DNA of 64,000 nucleotides from an uncultured Castellaniella sp. (GCF_937988725.1 NZ_CALKHS010000009.1:496001-560000); one strand, 5' to 3'; shown: positions 18,109-26,909, counted from the first letter of the stretch. Notes: generated by a model from the letters alone, not told the origin. Translations and numbers: made by a program.

Positions 18109-18727
18109 CTCTGACTCCTCCATGATTCCGGTTCGGCGCGTCTCGACCGGACGCGACCCCTTGCCAGAACAATACTGTCAACAATGAATTAAACATTATC
18201 CGCGCCATTCAATCAATAGCGTTGTCATTATTTTCTTCCATAAATACGCCAATACCCCATTAAAACAATTTATCTTTCCGTATTTCCAATTCCATTTCAA
18301 AACGCCGAGGACGATGTCAGGATCGCTGCAGGAAATCGGCTTTCCTGAGATCCACATTCGGCAGTTCGATTGTTCAACACGAATTACATCATTGTTAACA
18401 ATAGGGTAAACACTTATGTTTTAAAAAAATCCGATCTCTATCATTAGCCATGTTGCGATTAAGGTTTTTGTCAGCTGACAGTCCAGGGGTTCCCGGAGCA
18501 CTGTTCGCCGACCCCAAAGATCTCACCACACCAGCGAGGCCCATCGTTGAAGCTGCCGATCGTCAACCCCGATACCCCCGAGAGCGCCGCGGCGCCCCTC
18601 GACCTTCCCGCTTCCGACAGGTAGGCGCCGCCACACGGCGGCTTCCCCCGCAGACCGAACCCGCAGCGCCCGTACGGCCGGACGTCACGCCGGCCCCGAC
18701 CGATTCACACCAGAAGGGAAACGCCCA
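18109..18727. promoter_or_regulatory. Divergent control region between M20 hydrolase and amidase-TRAP operon
   Basis: About 620 bases without a convincing gene; roughly 18170-18470 is AT-rich against the GC-rich background. It holds a perfect palindrome ATTGTTAACAAT at 18391-18402 and two related sequences: ATTGTTCAACAC at 18369-18380 and the complement of 18173-18185 (ATTGTTGACAGTA). These resemble the TNGTNNNACNA pattern bound by FadR/FCD-type GntR regulators. No regulator gene is adjacent. Promoters could not be assigned with confidence. Confidence 0.5.
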
Positions 18728-20137
18728 GTGGACATCATCGACCTTTCCGCTACAGAACTGGCAGCCCGGGTCCGCGACGGCCGGGTGTCGCCCGGAGACA
18801 TCGCCGAAGCCCTGATCGACGAAGTCGAGCGCGCCAATCCCGCGCTCAACGCCCTCATCCGGTTCGACCCGGCTCTGATCCGCGGCGAAGCGGCCCGGGT
18901 GCGGGACCTGATCGCATCCGGGGCGCCGGCGCCGCTGGCCGGCGTGCCTTTCACCGCAAAAGACAATCTCTGGGTCAAAGGCCAGGTGGTCTCCCAGGGA
19001 TCGCGGCTGTTCGAAGATTTCGTGGCGCCGCGCGATGCCGTGGCCGTCGAACGGCTGCGATCGCAAGGCGCCATGATCCTGGGCCTGACCAACTGCTCGG
19101 AATTCGCCTGCAAGGGGCTCACGACGAACCTTCTGTTCGGCGCGACCCGCAATCCGTGGGACCTGGAACGGACGCCCGGAGGCTCGTCCGGCGGCGCGGC
19201 AAGCGCGGTCAGCGCAGGCCTGGGCGCCCTCGCGCTGGGCACCGACGCCGGCGGTTCGGTGCGCCGGCCGGCAGCCCACGTCGGGGTCTTCGGCATGAAA
19301 CCCAGCCCAGGCCGCATTCCCCATCCCGTCGGCTTCACGGAGCCCGTCTTCGGGCAGAGCGTCATCGGCATCATGGCGCGCACCGCCGCCGACCTGGATC
19401 TGTCCTTCAAGGCCCTGTGCGCCTACGATGCCCGAGACCCCATGTCGGCGCCGCACATGCCCGGAGAACCCGCGATGCTCAAGGGCTTGCGGGTCGCCTA
19501 CAGCCCGCGCCTGGGATTGGGTTTTCCGGTCGATCGGGACGTACAAGCCGCCGTCTCGGAGACCGCGCGGCTGCTGGAACGCTTCGGCTGCCACATCGAA
19601 GAAGCCGACCCCGCCTGGCCGGCCGACACGGATGAAGCCGCCTTGATGCCGCTGCAGCTCGGCGGGCTGGCCGCCCTGTACGGCGACGCCTGGCGGCAAT
19701 CCCCCGACCGGTTCGACCCCGACATCGGCAGGCAGATCGAACAGGGGTTGCGCCTGAACGCATCGGACATGGCGCGGGCCTGGTTCCTGAGAGAAGAAAT
19801 GCTGCGCGCGCTGACGCGGTTTCAGACGCGCCACGACCTGCTGCTCACGCCGACCACGCCCTGCGTGGCATGGCCGCTCGACCGCCTGGGGCCCGAAACG
19901 ATCGAAGGAAAGGCCGCATCGCCGCGCGGACATGCCGTATTCACGCCGATCTTCAACCACACCTTCGTCCCGGCGTGCTCCGTGCCCTGCGACGTGGCCC
20001 CGGACGGCCTGCCCATCGGCCTGCAGATCGTCGGGCGGCGATACGAAGACGAACTGGTGCTGGCCGCAGCGTCAGCGATAGAAACCGCGGGCGGGGCCAG
20101 GCATGCGAAGCCCCGCCGCGTCGCAGTGCGCCGCTGA
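18728..20137 (+). CDS. Amidase-signature family amidase
   Basis: A 469-residue amidase with the Ser-cisSer-Lys triad: Lys in FTAKDNLWVKGQ (about residue 79), the Gly/Ser-rich loop RTPGGSSGGAASAVSAG (about 149-165) carrying the cis-Ser, and the nucleophile Ser in GTDAGGSVRRPA (about 177). The GTG start at 18728 follows AGAAGGGA. It hydrolyses a carboxamide or related bond in the cytoplasm. The TRAP genes follow after 35 bases, so the likely substrate is an imported amide-containing organic acid. Confidence 0.88.
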   Translation: MDIIDLSATELAARVRDGRVSPGDIAEALIDEVERANPALNALIRFDPALIRGEAARVRDLIASGAPAPLAGVPFTAKDNLWVKGQVVSQGSRLFEDFVAPRDAVAVERLRSQGAMILGLTNCSEFACKGLTTNLLFGATRNPWDLERTPGGSSGGAASAVSAGLGALALGTDAGGSVRRPAAHVGVFGMKPSPGRIPHPVGFTEPVFGQSVIGIMARTAADLDLSFKALCAYDARDPMSAPHMPGEPAMLKGLRVAYSPRLGLGFPVDRDVQAAVSETARLLERFGCHIEEADPAWPADTDEAALMPLQLGGLAALYGDAWRQSPDRFDPDIGRQIEQGLRLNASDMARAWFLREEMLRALTRFQTRHDLLLTPTTPCVAWPLDRLGPETIEGKAASPRGHAVFTPIFNHTFVPACSVPCDVAPDGLPIGLQIVGRRYEDELVLAAASAIETAGGARHAKPRRVAVRR

Positions 20138-20172
20138 TCCGCCGATCAGCATCAATAAAGTGGAGAGACACC

Positions 20173-21177
20173 ATGATATCGATCAAGAAACTGGCAACAT
20201 CATCCGCCATCGCCGCCCTGGCATGCGTTTCCCTCAATGCTTCCGCGGCCAACATCAAAGTTTCGACCAACGTCGCCGAAACCTCGACCTGGGTCGCCGG
20301 GGCCAAGAAGTTCAAGGAACTGGTCGAAACCCGCAGCGAAGGCCGGCATACCGTGCAGATCTATCCCAATGCCACGCTGGCCAGCGGAAACGATCGCGTC
20401 GAGATCGAAATGGCCCAGGCCGGCGCCATCGACATCGTCCTGAAATCCACCGTCTGGCTCGCCCAGCTGGACAGCAAGTTCATGGCGATCTCGCTGCCCT
20501 GGGCGTTTCCCGACGCTGACAGCGCCTTGCGCGTCATGGACGGCGCTCCGGGCAAAGAACTGAACACCATCCTGCGCAAGAAGAACCTGCAGGCGCTGGC
20601 CTGGGGGTCCGGGGGCTTCTTCCAGCTCTACAGCAACGCGGGCCCCATCAAGACGCCGGAGGACATCGCCGGCGTGAAGATCCGGACTCCCGGACTCTCT
20701 CTGTTCCTCGACTCCTGGAAGGCGGTCGGCTCCGTCCCCGTCGCCCTGAATTTCTCCGAGGTGTTCTCCTCCCTGCAGGCGGGCGCCATCGAAGGCGGCA
20801 TTTCGCCCGTCCCGCTGATCTATTCGTCGCGTTTCTTTGAAGTCAGCAAACACATCTCGCTCGTCAACTTCTCGTTCGAGGCCATCGGCCTGCTGGCCAG
20901 CAACGTCTTCTGGTCCGGCCTGTCGGAAGCGGACCAGAAGATGATCCAGGAAGCGGCCACGGAAGCCATGCGCCACCAGCGCCAGGTCGCGGCCGAACAG
21001 GAGAACGTCCAGAAACAGAAGATGGCGGAAGCCGGCGTCTCGATCTACACCCCGACGCCGGAGCAGATCGCGGCGTTCCGCGCCAAAGCGCAGGACGTGC
21101 TCCCCCCGTTCGTCGACAAGATCGGGCGGGGCTTCGTCGACAGCATCAATGCCGAACTCGCGAAATCCAGCAGCTGA
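20173..21177 (+). CDS. TRAP transporter solute-binding protein (DctP)
   Basis: A 334-residue periplasmic protein with signal peptide (MISIKKLATSSAIAALACVS, cleavage near ASA). Typical DctP segments are GRHTVQIYPNATLASGNDRV, GVKIRTPGLSLFLDSWKAVG and the Arg-containing ligand loop there, which usually clamps a carboxylate. EVFSSLQAGAIEGGISPV is the family's specificity helix. With the next two genes it forms a complete sodium-driven TRAP importer; the ligand is probably an organic acid, but unidentified. Confidence 0.92.
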   Translation: MISIKKLATSSAIAALACVSLNASAANIKVSTNVAETSTWVAGAKKFKELVETRSEGRHTVQIYPNATLASGNDRVEIEMAQAGAIDIVLKSTVWLAQLDSKFMAISLPWAFPDADSALRVMDGAPGKELNTILRKKNLQALAWGSGGFFQLYSNAGPIKTPEDIAGVKIRTPGLSLFLDSWKAVGSVPVALNFSEVFSSLQAGAIEGGISPVPLIYSSRFFEVSKHISLVNFSFEAIGLLASNVFWSGLSEADQKMIQEAATEAMRHQRQVAAEQENVQKQKMAEAGVSIYTPTPEQIAAFRAKAQDVLPPFVDKIGRGFVDSINAELAKSSS

Positions 21178-21245
21178 GCGAGGAGGCCGGCACGGACGTC
21201 ACGTCCGTGCCGAGAAAGATCCGACCATCCAAAGGAACCTAAGCA

Positions 21246-21755
21246 ATGTCATCTCAACAGCCTCTGAAGAAGCTGGCGTCCTGGCTGGATTCCATCGAAT
21301 ACATGGCCATCATCCTGTGCTGCACCGGGATCGTCCTGCTCGTGTTCTTCGGCGTATTGTCCAGATTCATCTTTCACCATTCCATCGCATGGTCGGAAGA
21401 ACTGGCGCGCTACATGTTCCTGTGGGGCGCCTTGTTCGGGGGCTCCGCCGCATGCCGCAACGGCCAGCACGGCGGCATCCCTCTGCTCGTGGACAAGTTC
21501 CCGTACCTGGGTCAACGCTTCATCGAAACGATCGTGCCTTTCGGCTGCGCCCTGTTTCTCGGCTGCATGGCCTGGCAAAGCTACCGGGGCGCCGTCCAGG
21601 CCTTCGTCAGCGAGCAGGTCAGCTCCACCACCGAGATCCCCGTCTGGATCGTCAACGGCATCGTCGCCTTCGCATTTGCCCTGGCGACACTGCGCTGCAT
21701 CCAAGGCTATCTGGAACGCGCCTACCGCGTGGACCAGATCGACATCAAAGAATAG
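21246..21755 (+). CDS. TRAP transporter small permease (DctQ)
   Basis: A 169-residue four-helix membrane protein. VFFGVLSRFIFHHSIAWSEE, then LARYMFLWGALFGGSAACRN, is the core DctQ signature. It lies 68 bases after the binding-protein gene and 33 bases before dctM. Its role is to support the large permease subunit during transport. Confidence 0.9.
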   Translation: MSSQQPLKKLASWLDSIEYMAIILCCTGIVLLVFFGVLSRFIFHHSIAWSEELARYMFLWGALFGGSAACRNGQHGGIPLLVDKFPYLGQRFIETIVPFGCALFLGCMAWQSYRGAVQAFVSEQVSSTTEIPVWIVNGIVAFAFALATLRCIQGYLERAYRVDQIDIKE

Positions 21756-21788
21756 CGTCACGACGCCCTCTCTAGAGAGACCTCACCC

Positions 21789-23081
21789 ATGGAACTGCTC
21801 TCCTCGCCAAGCATCGTTGGCGTCCTGATCTTTCTGACGCTGCTGGCCCTGAATTTCCCCATTTTCGCAGCGGTGGGCCTGGGCGCGCTGGCGACCCTGG
21901 TGTTCTACCAGGTGGCGCCTCTGAGCGTCGCCTCCTACGTCTTCGCCGGATCGCTGGACTCCTTTCCGCTGCTGGCCACGCCGCTGTTCATCATCGCGGG
22001 CGCCTTCCTGACCAAGACAGGCATCGCGACCCGGCTGGTCCGCCTGGCCGAACTGATGGTCGGCAATCTCCCCGGGGGGTTGCCGCTGACCGTCCTGGTC
22101 ACCGGAGCCATCCTCGGATCCATGTCCGGCTCGAATCTCGCCACGGTGGCCGCGCTGAGTTTCCTGATCCAGCCGATGGCGGAGCGCGGCTATCCACGGC
22201 CTTTCGCCGTGGCGGTCGTCGCGGCGGGATGCACCTTCGGCGTCGTGATTCCCCCTTCCATCAACCTGATCATCTACGGCGTGATCACCGAGGAATCCAT
22301 TCCCAAGCTCTTTGCCGCCGGCGTCGGGCCAGGGCTGCTGATGCTGCTCACCCTCGGCGGCTACGTCGTCGCGGCATCCAAGATCAAGGGCTACAAACGC
22401 GGCGGCGAGGAACGGTCCTGGGCCAGCATCTCGCACGCCTTTCGCGAAGCCTTCTGGGGGCTGCTGGCTCCGGTGGTGATCCTGGGCGGCATCTACAGCG
22501 GCCTCTTCACGGCGACCGAAGCGGCCGCCGTCGCCGTCGTGTACATGTTCCTGGTCGACCGCTTCGTCTACAAGGCCATCCCCTGGAAGGCGCTGCCGCG
22601 CGTCATGTTCGAATCCGGCCGCACGATCGGCGTGGTGGTCTTCATCATCTCCACGGCGGCGGTATTCGGATGGATCATGCAAACGCAGGGACTCGCCAGC
22701 ATGATGAACTCGGCCGTGATGTCGGCGACCGACGGCAAGCCGGCTCTGATCCTGCTGGCCTTCAATGCGATCTTCGTCGGCGCGGGGATGTTCCTCGAAC
22801 CCCTGGCGGCCATCTATCTGCTGGTCCCGCTGTTCAAGCCGACCCTGGACGCCATCGGGTACGACCTGATCCAGTTCGGCGCGATGATGACCGTCAACCT
22901 GTCGATGGCGCACCTGACACCCCCCGTCGGCGTGGGGCTGTTCCTCGCCTCTCAGCTGGGCGGCGTGCCCTTCACCCAGGCGGTACGCGCGGCGATCCCC
23001 TTCATCATCTGCGAGATGACCGTCATCCTGATGGTCACGTTCATTCCCGGCATTTCGCTGTGGCTGCCCTCGCTCATGTAG
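21789..23081 (+). CDS. TRAP transporter large permease (DctM)
   Basis: A 430-residue, roughly 12-helix permease. It contains PLFIIAGAFLTKTGIATRLV near the N-terminus and the inverted-repeat motifs GAILGSMSGSNLATVAALSF and NLSMAHLTPPVGVGLFLASQ. It completes the DctPQM set that follows the amidase. A 9-bp-arm hairpin (23105-23113 with 23129-23137) downstream may end the transcript, though no T-tract follows it. Confidence 0.93.
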   Translation: MELLSSPSIVGVLIFLTLLALNFPIFAAVGLGALATLVFYQVAPLSVASYVFAGSLDSFPLLATPLFIIAGAFLTKTGIATRLVRLAELMVGNLPGGLPLTVLVTGAILGSMSGSNLATVAALSFLIQPMAERGYPRPFAVAVVAAGCTFGVVIPPSINLIIYGVITEESIPKLFAAGVGPGLLMLLTLGGYVVAASKIKGYKRGGEERSWASISHAFREAFWGLLAPVVILGGIYSGLFTATEAAAVAVVYMFLVDRFVYKAIPWKALPRVMFESGRTIGVVVFIISTAAVFGWIMQTQGLASMMNSAVMSATDGKPALILLAFNAIFVGAGMFLEPLAAIYLLVPLFKPTLDAIGYDLIQFGAMMTVNLSMAHLTPPVGVGLFLASQLGGVPFTQAVRAAIPFIICEMTVILMVTFIPGISLWLPSLM

Positions 23082-23104
23082 CCTGAACCGGCCGGGACGA
23101 ACCT

Positions 23105-23137
23105 CGGCGCCTGCGCTGCGAAGTCAGTCAGGCGCCG
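23105..23137. terminator. Possible hairpin at the end of the TRAP operon
   Basis: CGGCGCCTG at 23105-23113 pairs with CAGGCGCCG at 23129-23137 around a 15-base loop. There is no run of T after it, so it may be a Rho-assisted stop or simply an inverted repeat at the junction with the ars region. Confidence 0.35.
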
Positions 23138-23228
23138 ATTGCCATCCCGCCCCGAAAAACTTTCAGTCGTATGAAGGGCCTTCAGGCATGGCCTTGCGCG
23201 ATGCAAACTGAGGCAGCATCCTTAGCGC

Positions 23229-23274
23229 TTGTCTTCGGTCTGCACATGGCCATATAATTCAACCTTAGTTGAAT
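23229..23274 (+). promoter_or_regulatory. ars operon promoter and ArsR box
   Basis: TTGTCT (23229-23234) and a perfect TATAAT (23253-23258) are separated by 18 bases. Immediately over and after the -10 lies the inverted repeat ATTCAAC/GTTGAAT (23257-23263 and 23268-23274), followed by another TTGAAT at 23277-23282. This placement lets ArsR block transcription until As(III) binds. Confidence 0.78.
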
Positions 23275-23291
23275 AGTTGAATTATTGGACT

Positions 23292-23621
23292 ATGACTGAA
23301 GATCAAACCATCCTTTCGCTGGCCGCCTTGGCCCACCCGCAGCGCTTGCGGGCTTTTCGCGCGTTGGTCGTCGCCGGCCACGAAGGGCTCACACCCAGCG
23401 CTTTGGCCGATCACCTGGGCGTGGCACGCAACGCTTTGTCCTTCCACCTCAAAGAGCTGGCTCATGCCGGCCTGGTGACGGTCGAACAACAGGGCCGCAA
23501 CCTGATTTATCGCGCTGATTTCCCACGCATGAACGACCTTTTGGGCTACCTGACCGAGCACTGCTGCCAGGACGGCATCTGCGAGGTCAGCGCCAACGGA
23601 ACCGGCTGTCAAACCTGCTGA
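23292..23621 (+). CDS. arsR: ArsR-family arsenic-responsive repressor
   Basis: A 109-residue winged-helix repressor. The ATG at 23292 (MTEDQTILSLAALAHPQRLR) is preferred over an in-frame TTG at 23277 that lies inside the repeat. The HTH is TPSALADHLGVARNALSFHL. Vicinal cysteines near the C-terminus (EHCCQDGICEV, then GCQTC) resemble the C-terminal As(III) site of AfArsR-type proteins rather than the alpha-3 site of E. coli ArsR. It is the first gene of the operon and probably autoregulated. Confidence 0.9.
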   Translation: MTEDQTILSLAALAHPQRLRAFRALVVAGHEGLTPSALADHLGVARNALSFHLKELAHAGLVTVEQQGRNLIYRADFPRMNDLLGYLTEHCCQDGICEVSANGTGCQTC

Positions 23622-23635
23622 ACCAGGAGAACTCC

Positions 23636-24112
23636 ATGAAACGCTTCCATGTGCACCTGCACGTCGATGACCTGAACCGCAATATCGCCTTCTATTCGAG
23701 CCTTTTTGCCGCACGACCCGCCCGGGTCGAAGCGGACTATGCCAAGTGGATGCTGGAAGATCCGCCAGTGAATTTCGCCATCTCCGCACGCGACCATGAG
23801 CCGGGGCTGGATCACTTCGGCATTCAGGTCGACAACGATGCGGATCTGGCCGCGCTCAAGGCGCAGGCCCAGGCGGCCGAAGCGCCGATTCTCGACGAGG
23901 GCCAAACCACCTGCTGCTATTCCCGCAGCGAGAAGCACTGGGTCACCGACCCCCAGGGCATCGCCTGGGAGCACTTCCACACGCTGGAGGGCATCCCGAC
24001 CTTCAACGAGTCCGAACGGCCGGCCGCCAACGCCTGCTGTACTCCCACGCCGGCCCGCTCCGCCTGCTGCACGCCCGCTGCGGCCAGCGGCGCCGATAAA
24101 TCCTGCTGCTAG
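23636..24112 (+). CDS. arsI: ArsI/CadI-family glyoxalase-fold protein, probable C-As lyase
   Basis: A 158-residue vicinal-oxygen-chelate protein. Likely metal ligands are His7 (FHVHLHVDDL), His60 (GLDHFGI) and Glu112 (WEHFHTL). The vicinal pair Cys93-Cys94 in TTCCYSRSEKHWV matches the trivalent organoarsenical site of ArsI, which cleaves the carbon-arsenic bond of methylarsenite. The C-terminal tail adds three more Cys-Cys pairs (134-135, 144-145, 157-158) in a Thr/Pro/Ala-rich stretch. It lies 14 bases after arsR. Confidence 0.85.
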   Translation: MKRFHVHLHVDDLNRNIAFYSSLFAARPARVEADYAKWMLEDPPVNFAISARDHEPGLDHFGIQVDNDADLAALKAQAQAAEAPILDEGQTTCCYSRSEKHWVTDPQGIAWEHFHTLEGIPTFNESERPAANACCTPTPARSACCTPAAASGADKSCC

Positions 24113-24120
24113 GGGCCGTC

Positions 24121-24615
24121 ATGCCGGACAAGGTCTACAACGCGCTGTTCATTTGCACCGGCAACTCCGCCCGGTCCGTCCTGGCCGAAGGCCTGCTCAA
24201 CGGCCTGGGCAAGGGTCGCTTCAAAGCCTATTCGGCCGGCAGTCACCCCAAGGGTGAAGTGCATCCGATGGCGCTCGCCACCCTGGAGAAGCTGGGCATG
24301 CCGGCAACCGGCTATCGCAGCAAGAGTTGGGACGAATTCACGCAATCTGGCGCACCGGTGTTCGATTTCATTTTCACCGTGTGCGATAACGCGGCCGGTG
24401 AGGTGTGCCCGATCTGGCCAGGCAAGCCCACGTCGGCCCATTGGGGCGTGCCCGACCCGGCTGCCGTGGAGGGTAGCGACGAGGCAAAAGCGAAGGCGTT
24501 TCAGGATGCGGCGGTCACGCTCAAGCGTCGTATCGACCTCCTCCTGTCACTGCCGCTGGAACGCCTGGACGCCATGTCCCTGCAGCGTGAATTGCGCGGC
24601 ATCGGCAAAGCATAA
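24121..24615 (+). CDS. arsC: Arsenate reductase, low-molecular-weight phosphatase type
   Basis: A 164-residue reductase with the LMW-PTP P-loop CTGNSARS (nucleophile Cys12, Arg18). Redox cysteines Cys88 and Cys96 lie in FTVCDNAAGEVCPIWPG, and the WGVPDPAAV loop carries the general acid Asp. It reduces arsenate to arsenite, the substrate of the next gene's exporter. Whether thioredoxin or glutaredoxin regenerates it cannot be told from this alone. It lies nine bases after arsI. Confidence 0.93.
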   Translation: MPDKVYNALFICTGNSARSVLAEGLLNGLGKGRFKAYSAGSHPKGEVHPMALATLEKLGMPATGYRSKSWDEFTQSGAPVFDFIFTVCDNAAGEVCPIWPGKPTSAHWGVPDPAAVEGSDEAKAKAFQDAAVTLKRRIDLLLSLPLERLDAMSLQRELRGIGKA

Positions 24616-24624
24616 GAGGGAAGC

Positions 24625-25674
24625 ATGAGTGTTTTCGAGCGCTACCTGACTCTATGGGTCTTTCTCTGCATTATCGCGGGCGTCCTGCTGGGACAAGCGG
24701 CGCCAGGCGTCTTCCAGGCCATCGGGAGCCTGGAAATTGCCCAGGTCAACCTGCCGGTGGGGCTGCTCATCTGGCTGATGATCATCCCCATGCTGGTCAA
24801 GGTGGACTTCGGTGCGCTCAGCCAGGTACGCCGGCATTGGCGCGGCATCAGCGTCACACTGTTCGTGAACTGGGCCGTCAAACCATTCTCGATGGCCTTC
24901 CTGGGGTGGCTGTTCATTCGGCAGGTGTTCGCGCCTTGGCTGCCCGCCGCTCAGCTCGATAGTTACATCGCGGGGCTGATCCTGCTGGCCGCCGCGCCAT
25001 GCACGGCCATGGTGTTCGTATGGAGCCGGCTCAGCGGCGGCGACCCGCTCTTCACCTTGTCCCAAGTGGCATTGAACGACACCATCATGGTGTTCGCGTT
25101 TGCGCCAGTCGTGGGACTGCTGCTGGGCCTGTCGTCCATCTCCGTGCCATGGGTTACGCTGCTGACTTCGGTGGTGCTCTACATTGTCATTCCCGTCATC
25201 CTGGCCCAGCTCTGGCGTCGGGCGCTACTGCGCCGTGGCCAGGCTGTCTTCGATGCCACCTTGACGCGCGTTGGTTCGCTGTCCATCGCCGCGCTGTTGT
25301 TGACGCTGGTTCTGCTCTTCGCCTTCCAAGGGCAAGCCATCATTGAGCAGCCCCTGGTGATCGCCATGCTGGCCGTGCCCATCCTGGTCCAGGTGCTATT
25401 CAACTCGGCGCTGGCATACTGGTTGAACCGGCGCCTGGGCGAACGCCACGACATTGCGTGCCCCTCGGCCCTGATCGGCGCCAGCAACTTCTTCGAGTTG
25501 GCCGTGGCCGCAGCCATCAGCCTGTTTGGTTTTCAATCCGGCGCAGCACTGGCCACCGTGGTGGGGGTGTTGATCGAAGTGCCAGTCATGCTGCTTGTAG
25601 TACGAGTGGTCAACCGCACCCGTGGTTGGTACGCTTGTAGCGCCGAGACGCCTGTTCGGGAGCCTGTCCTATGA
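24625..25674 (+). CDS. acr3: Acr3-family arsenite efflux permease
   Basis: A 349-residue, ten-helix exporter. The conserved cysteine motif APCTAMVFVWSRLSGGDPLF lies in helix 4 and the functional Glu in GASNFFELAVAAAISLFGFQ in helix 9. It extrudes arsenite using the membrane potential. It starts nine bases after arsC and overlaps arsN2 by 4 bases (ATGA). The shorter Acr3 type is clear from length; it is unrelated to the ArsB fold. Confidence 0.95.
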   Translation: MSVFERYLTLWVFLCIIAGVLLGQAAPGVFQAIGSLEIAQVNLPVGLLIWLMIIPMLVKVDFGALSQVRRHWRGISVTLFVNWAVKPFSMAFLGWLFIRQVFAPWLPAAQLDSYIAGLILLAAAPCTAMVFVWSRLSGGDPLFTLSQVALNDTIMVFAFAPVVGLLLGLSSISVPWVTLLTSVVLYIVIPVILAQLWRRALLRRGQAVFDATLTRVGSLSIAALLLTLVLLFAFQGQAIIEQPLVIAMLAVPILVQVLFNSALAYWLNRRLGERHDIACPSALIGASNFFELAVAAAISLFGFQSGAALATVVGVLIEVPVMLLVVRVVNRTRGWYACSAETPVREPVL

Positions 25675-26126
25675 ATGCCGCGACTGATCTCCTGCACGAC
25701 GAGCCGATCGCCGGGGATGACCCCGGCTTCGTCGCCGCATTGCTGGATGCCGGCTTGCCCGTGGATGATCTGGCCGAGGTCGGCCGGGCCTTCTACGCCT
25801 ACCGCATGCGCTCCGGCCGCTTGATCGGCTATGGCGGCTTCGAGCGCTACGGACGGGACGCGCTGCTGCGATCCATCGTCGTGCCTTCGGCGGACAGACG
25901 CCAAGGCATAGGACGAAACCTTCTGAATTTGCTGCAGCAACGTGCTTATGATCAAGGCGCTCGCCAATCCTGGTTGCTGACGGAGGCGGCTGCGCCATTC
26001 TTCGAACGGCTGGGCTTCAAAGCCGCTGACAGAGCGGACGCACCGCAAACCATCCTGGCCACCCGACAAGCCCGAAGCCTGTGTCCGGCCAGCGCCACGC
26101 TGATGACGCGAACGATCGTGTTCTGA
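25671..26126 (+). CDS. arsN2: ArsN2-type GNAT acetyltransferase
   Basis: A 151-residue GNAT protein. The acetyl-CoA binding turn is visible as RRQGIGRNLLNLL (about residues 80-92), followed by WLLTEAAAPFFERLGFKAAD, a segment typical of ars-associated ArsN2 proteins. Close relatives are placed in arsenic operons; ArsN1 relatives acetylate organic arsenicals such as phosphinothricin-like compounds, but the ArsN2 substrate is less certain. It overlaps acr3 by 4 bases. Confidence 0.85.
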   Translation: MNAATDLLHDEPIAGDDPGFVAALLDAGLPVDDLAEVGRAFYAYRMRSGRLIGYGGFERYGRDALLRSIVVPSADRRQGIGRNLLNLLQQRAYDQGARQSWLLTEAAAPFFERLGFKAADRADAPQTILATRQARSLCPASATLMTRTIVF

Positions 26127-26143
26127 GACGGCCATGAGGCTGA

Positions 26144-26847
26144 CACATCGCGGCCTTCTCGTTTGCCTTGCTGATCTCCGCGCTGCTGGGTCCCTCTGCC
26201 GGCCGTGCGATAGACCGCCTGGGAGGGCGGCCTGTGCTCATTGCCACTAATGTCCTGTTCGCCCTGGGGCTGATTTGGCTGGGCTGCGTGCACGGCGTCG
26301 TGGGCCCCTTTGCCGCCTGGGCGCTATTGGGCGTGGGGTTGGGCAGCGGCTTGTATGAAGCCGCTTTCGCCGCGTTGGTCGCTCGCTACGGCAGGGATTC
26401 GCGCAGCGCCATTTCAGGCATCACGCTGATTGCCGGGTTCGCCAGCACAGCTGGCTGGCCGCTGTCGAGCTACCTGGAATTGCACATCGGCTGGCGCGGC
26501 ACATATTTTGCGTGGGCCGGCTTGCACCTGTTGCTGGCCCTACCCTTGAACAGCCTGCTGCCTTCGGCGGCGCCATCCGGATTCCGCCCAGCGCAGCAAC
26601 AGGAAACGCAAAGCGCCACGCCTCCTCATGAGGCGCTGTGCAACACGATTCTCCTGGCCATCGTATTCGCCATCCCGCACGCATCGCTCAGGCGTCGGCT
26701 CCGTGGCTATTCGGGCTGTGTTTGGACCGCTGGCAGTCCGGAGCCCTATGGGTGACCTCGGGATTGTGGCTGATCGGTTTCGTGGCGTTGCTCGTGCTTC
26801 GGGCAAAGAAGGCTCAGCCCGCCACTGCGACTGGCGCTTTTACTTAG
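26144..26847 (+). pseudogene. Decayed MFS transporter at the end of the ars operon
   Basis: A frame beginning right after a stop at 26141 reads HIAAFSFALLISALLGPSAG, then AIDRLGGRPVLIATNVL, helices 2-6 of an MFS carrier whose first helix is missing. Around 26660-26700 the reading moves to another frame, where WLFGLCLDRWQSGALWVTSG and a final helix match the carrier's C-terminus. The middle helices are absent. So the gene has lost its start and an internal block with a frameshift. Intact homologues usually close arsR-arsC-acr3-type operons as putative arsenical exporters. Confidence 0.8.
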
Positions 26848-26891
26848 TAACCCTTTGGTTCTAAAGGACTTTTTAAAGGCGGGGCTTAAAA

Positions 26892-26909
26892 CTGGCGGAG
26901 AGGGTGGGA
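26892..26909 (+). repeat. Left attachment repeat (copy of tRNA-Ser 3' end)
   Basis: CTGGCGGAGAGGGTGGGA is identical, in the same orientation, to 32303-32320, which is the CCA end, acceptor stem and start of the T arm of tRNA-Ser. Such direct repeats are left by site-specific integration into a tRNA gene. The identity stops sharply on both sides. Confidence 0.85.
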
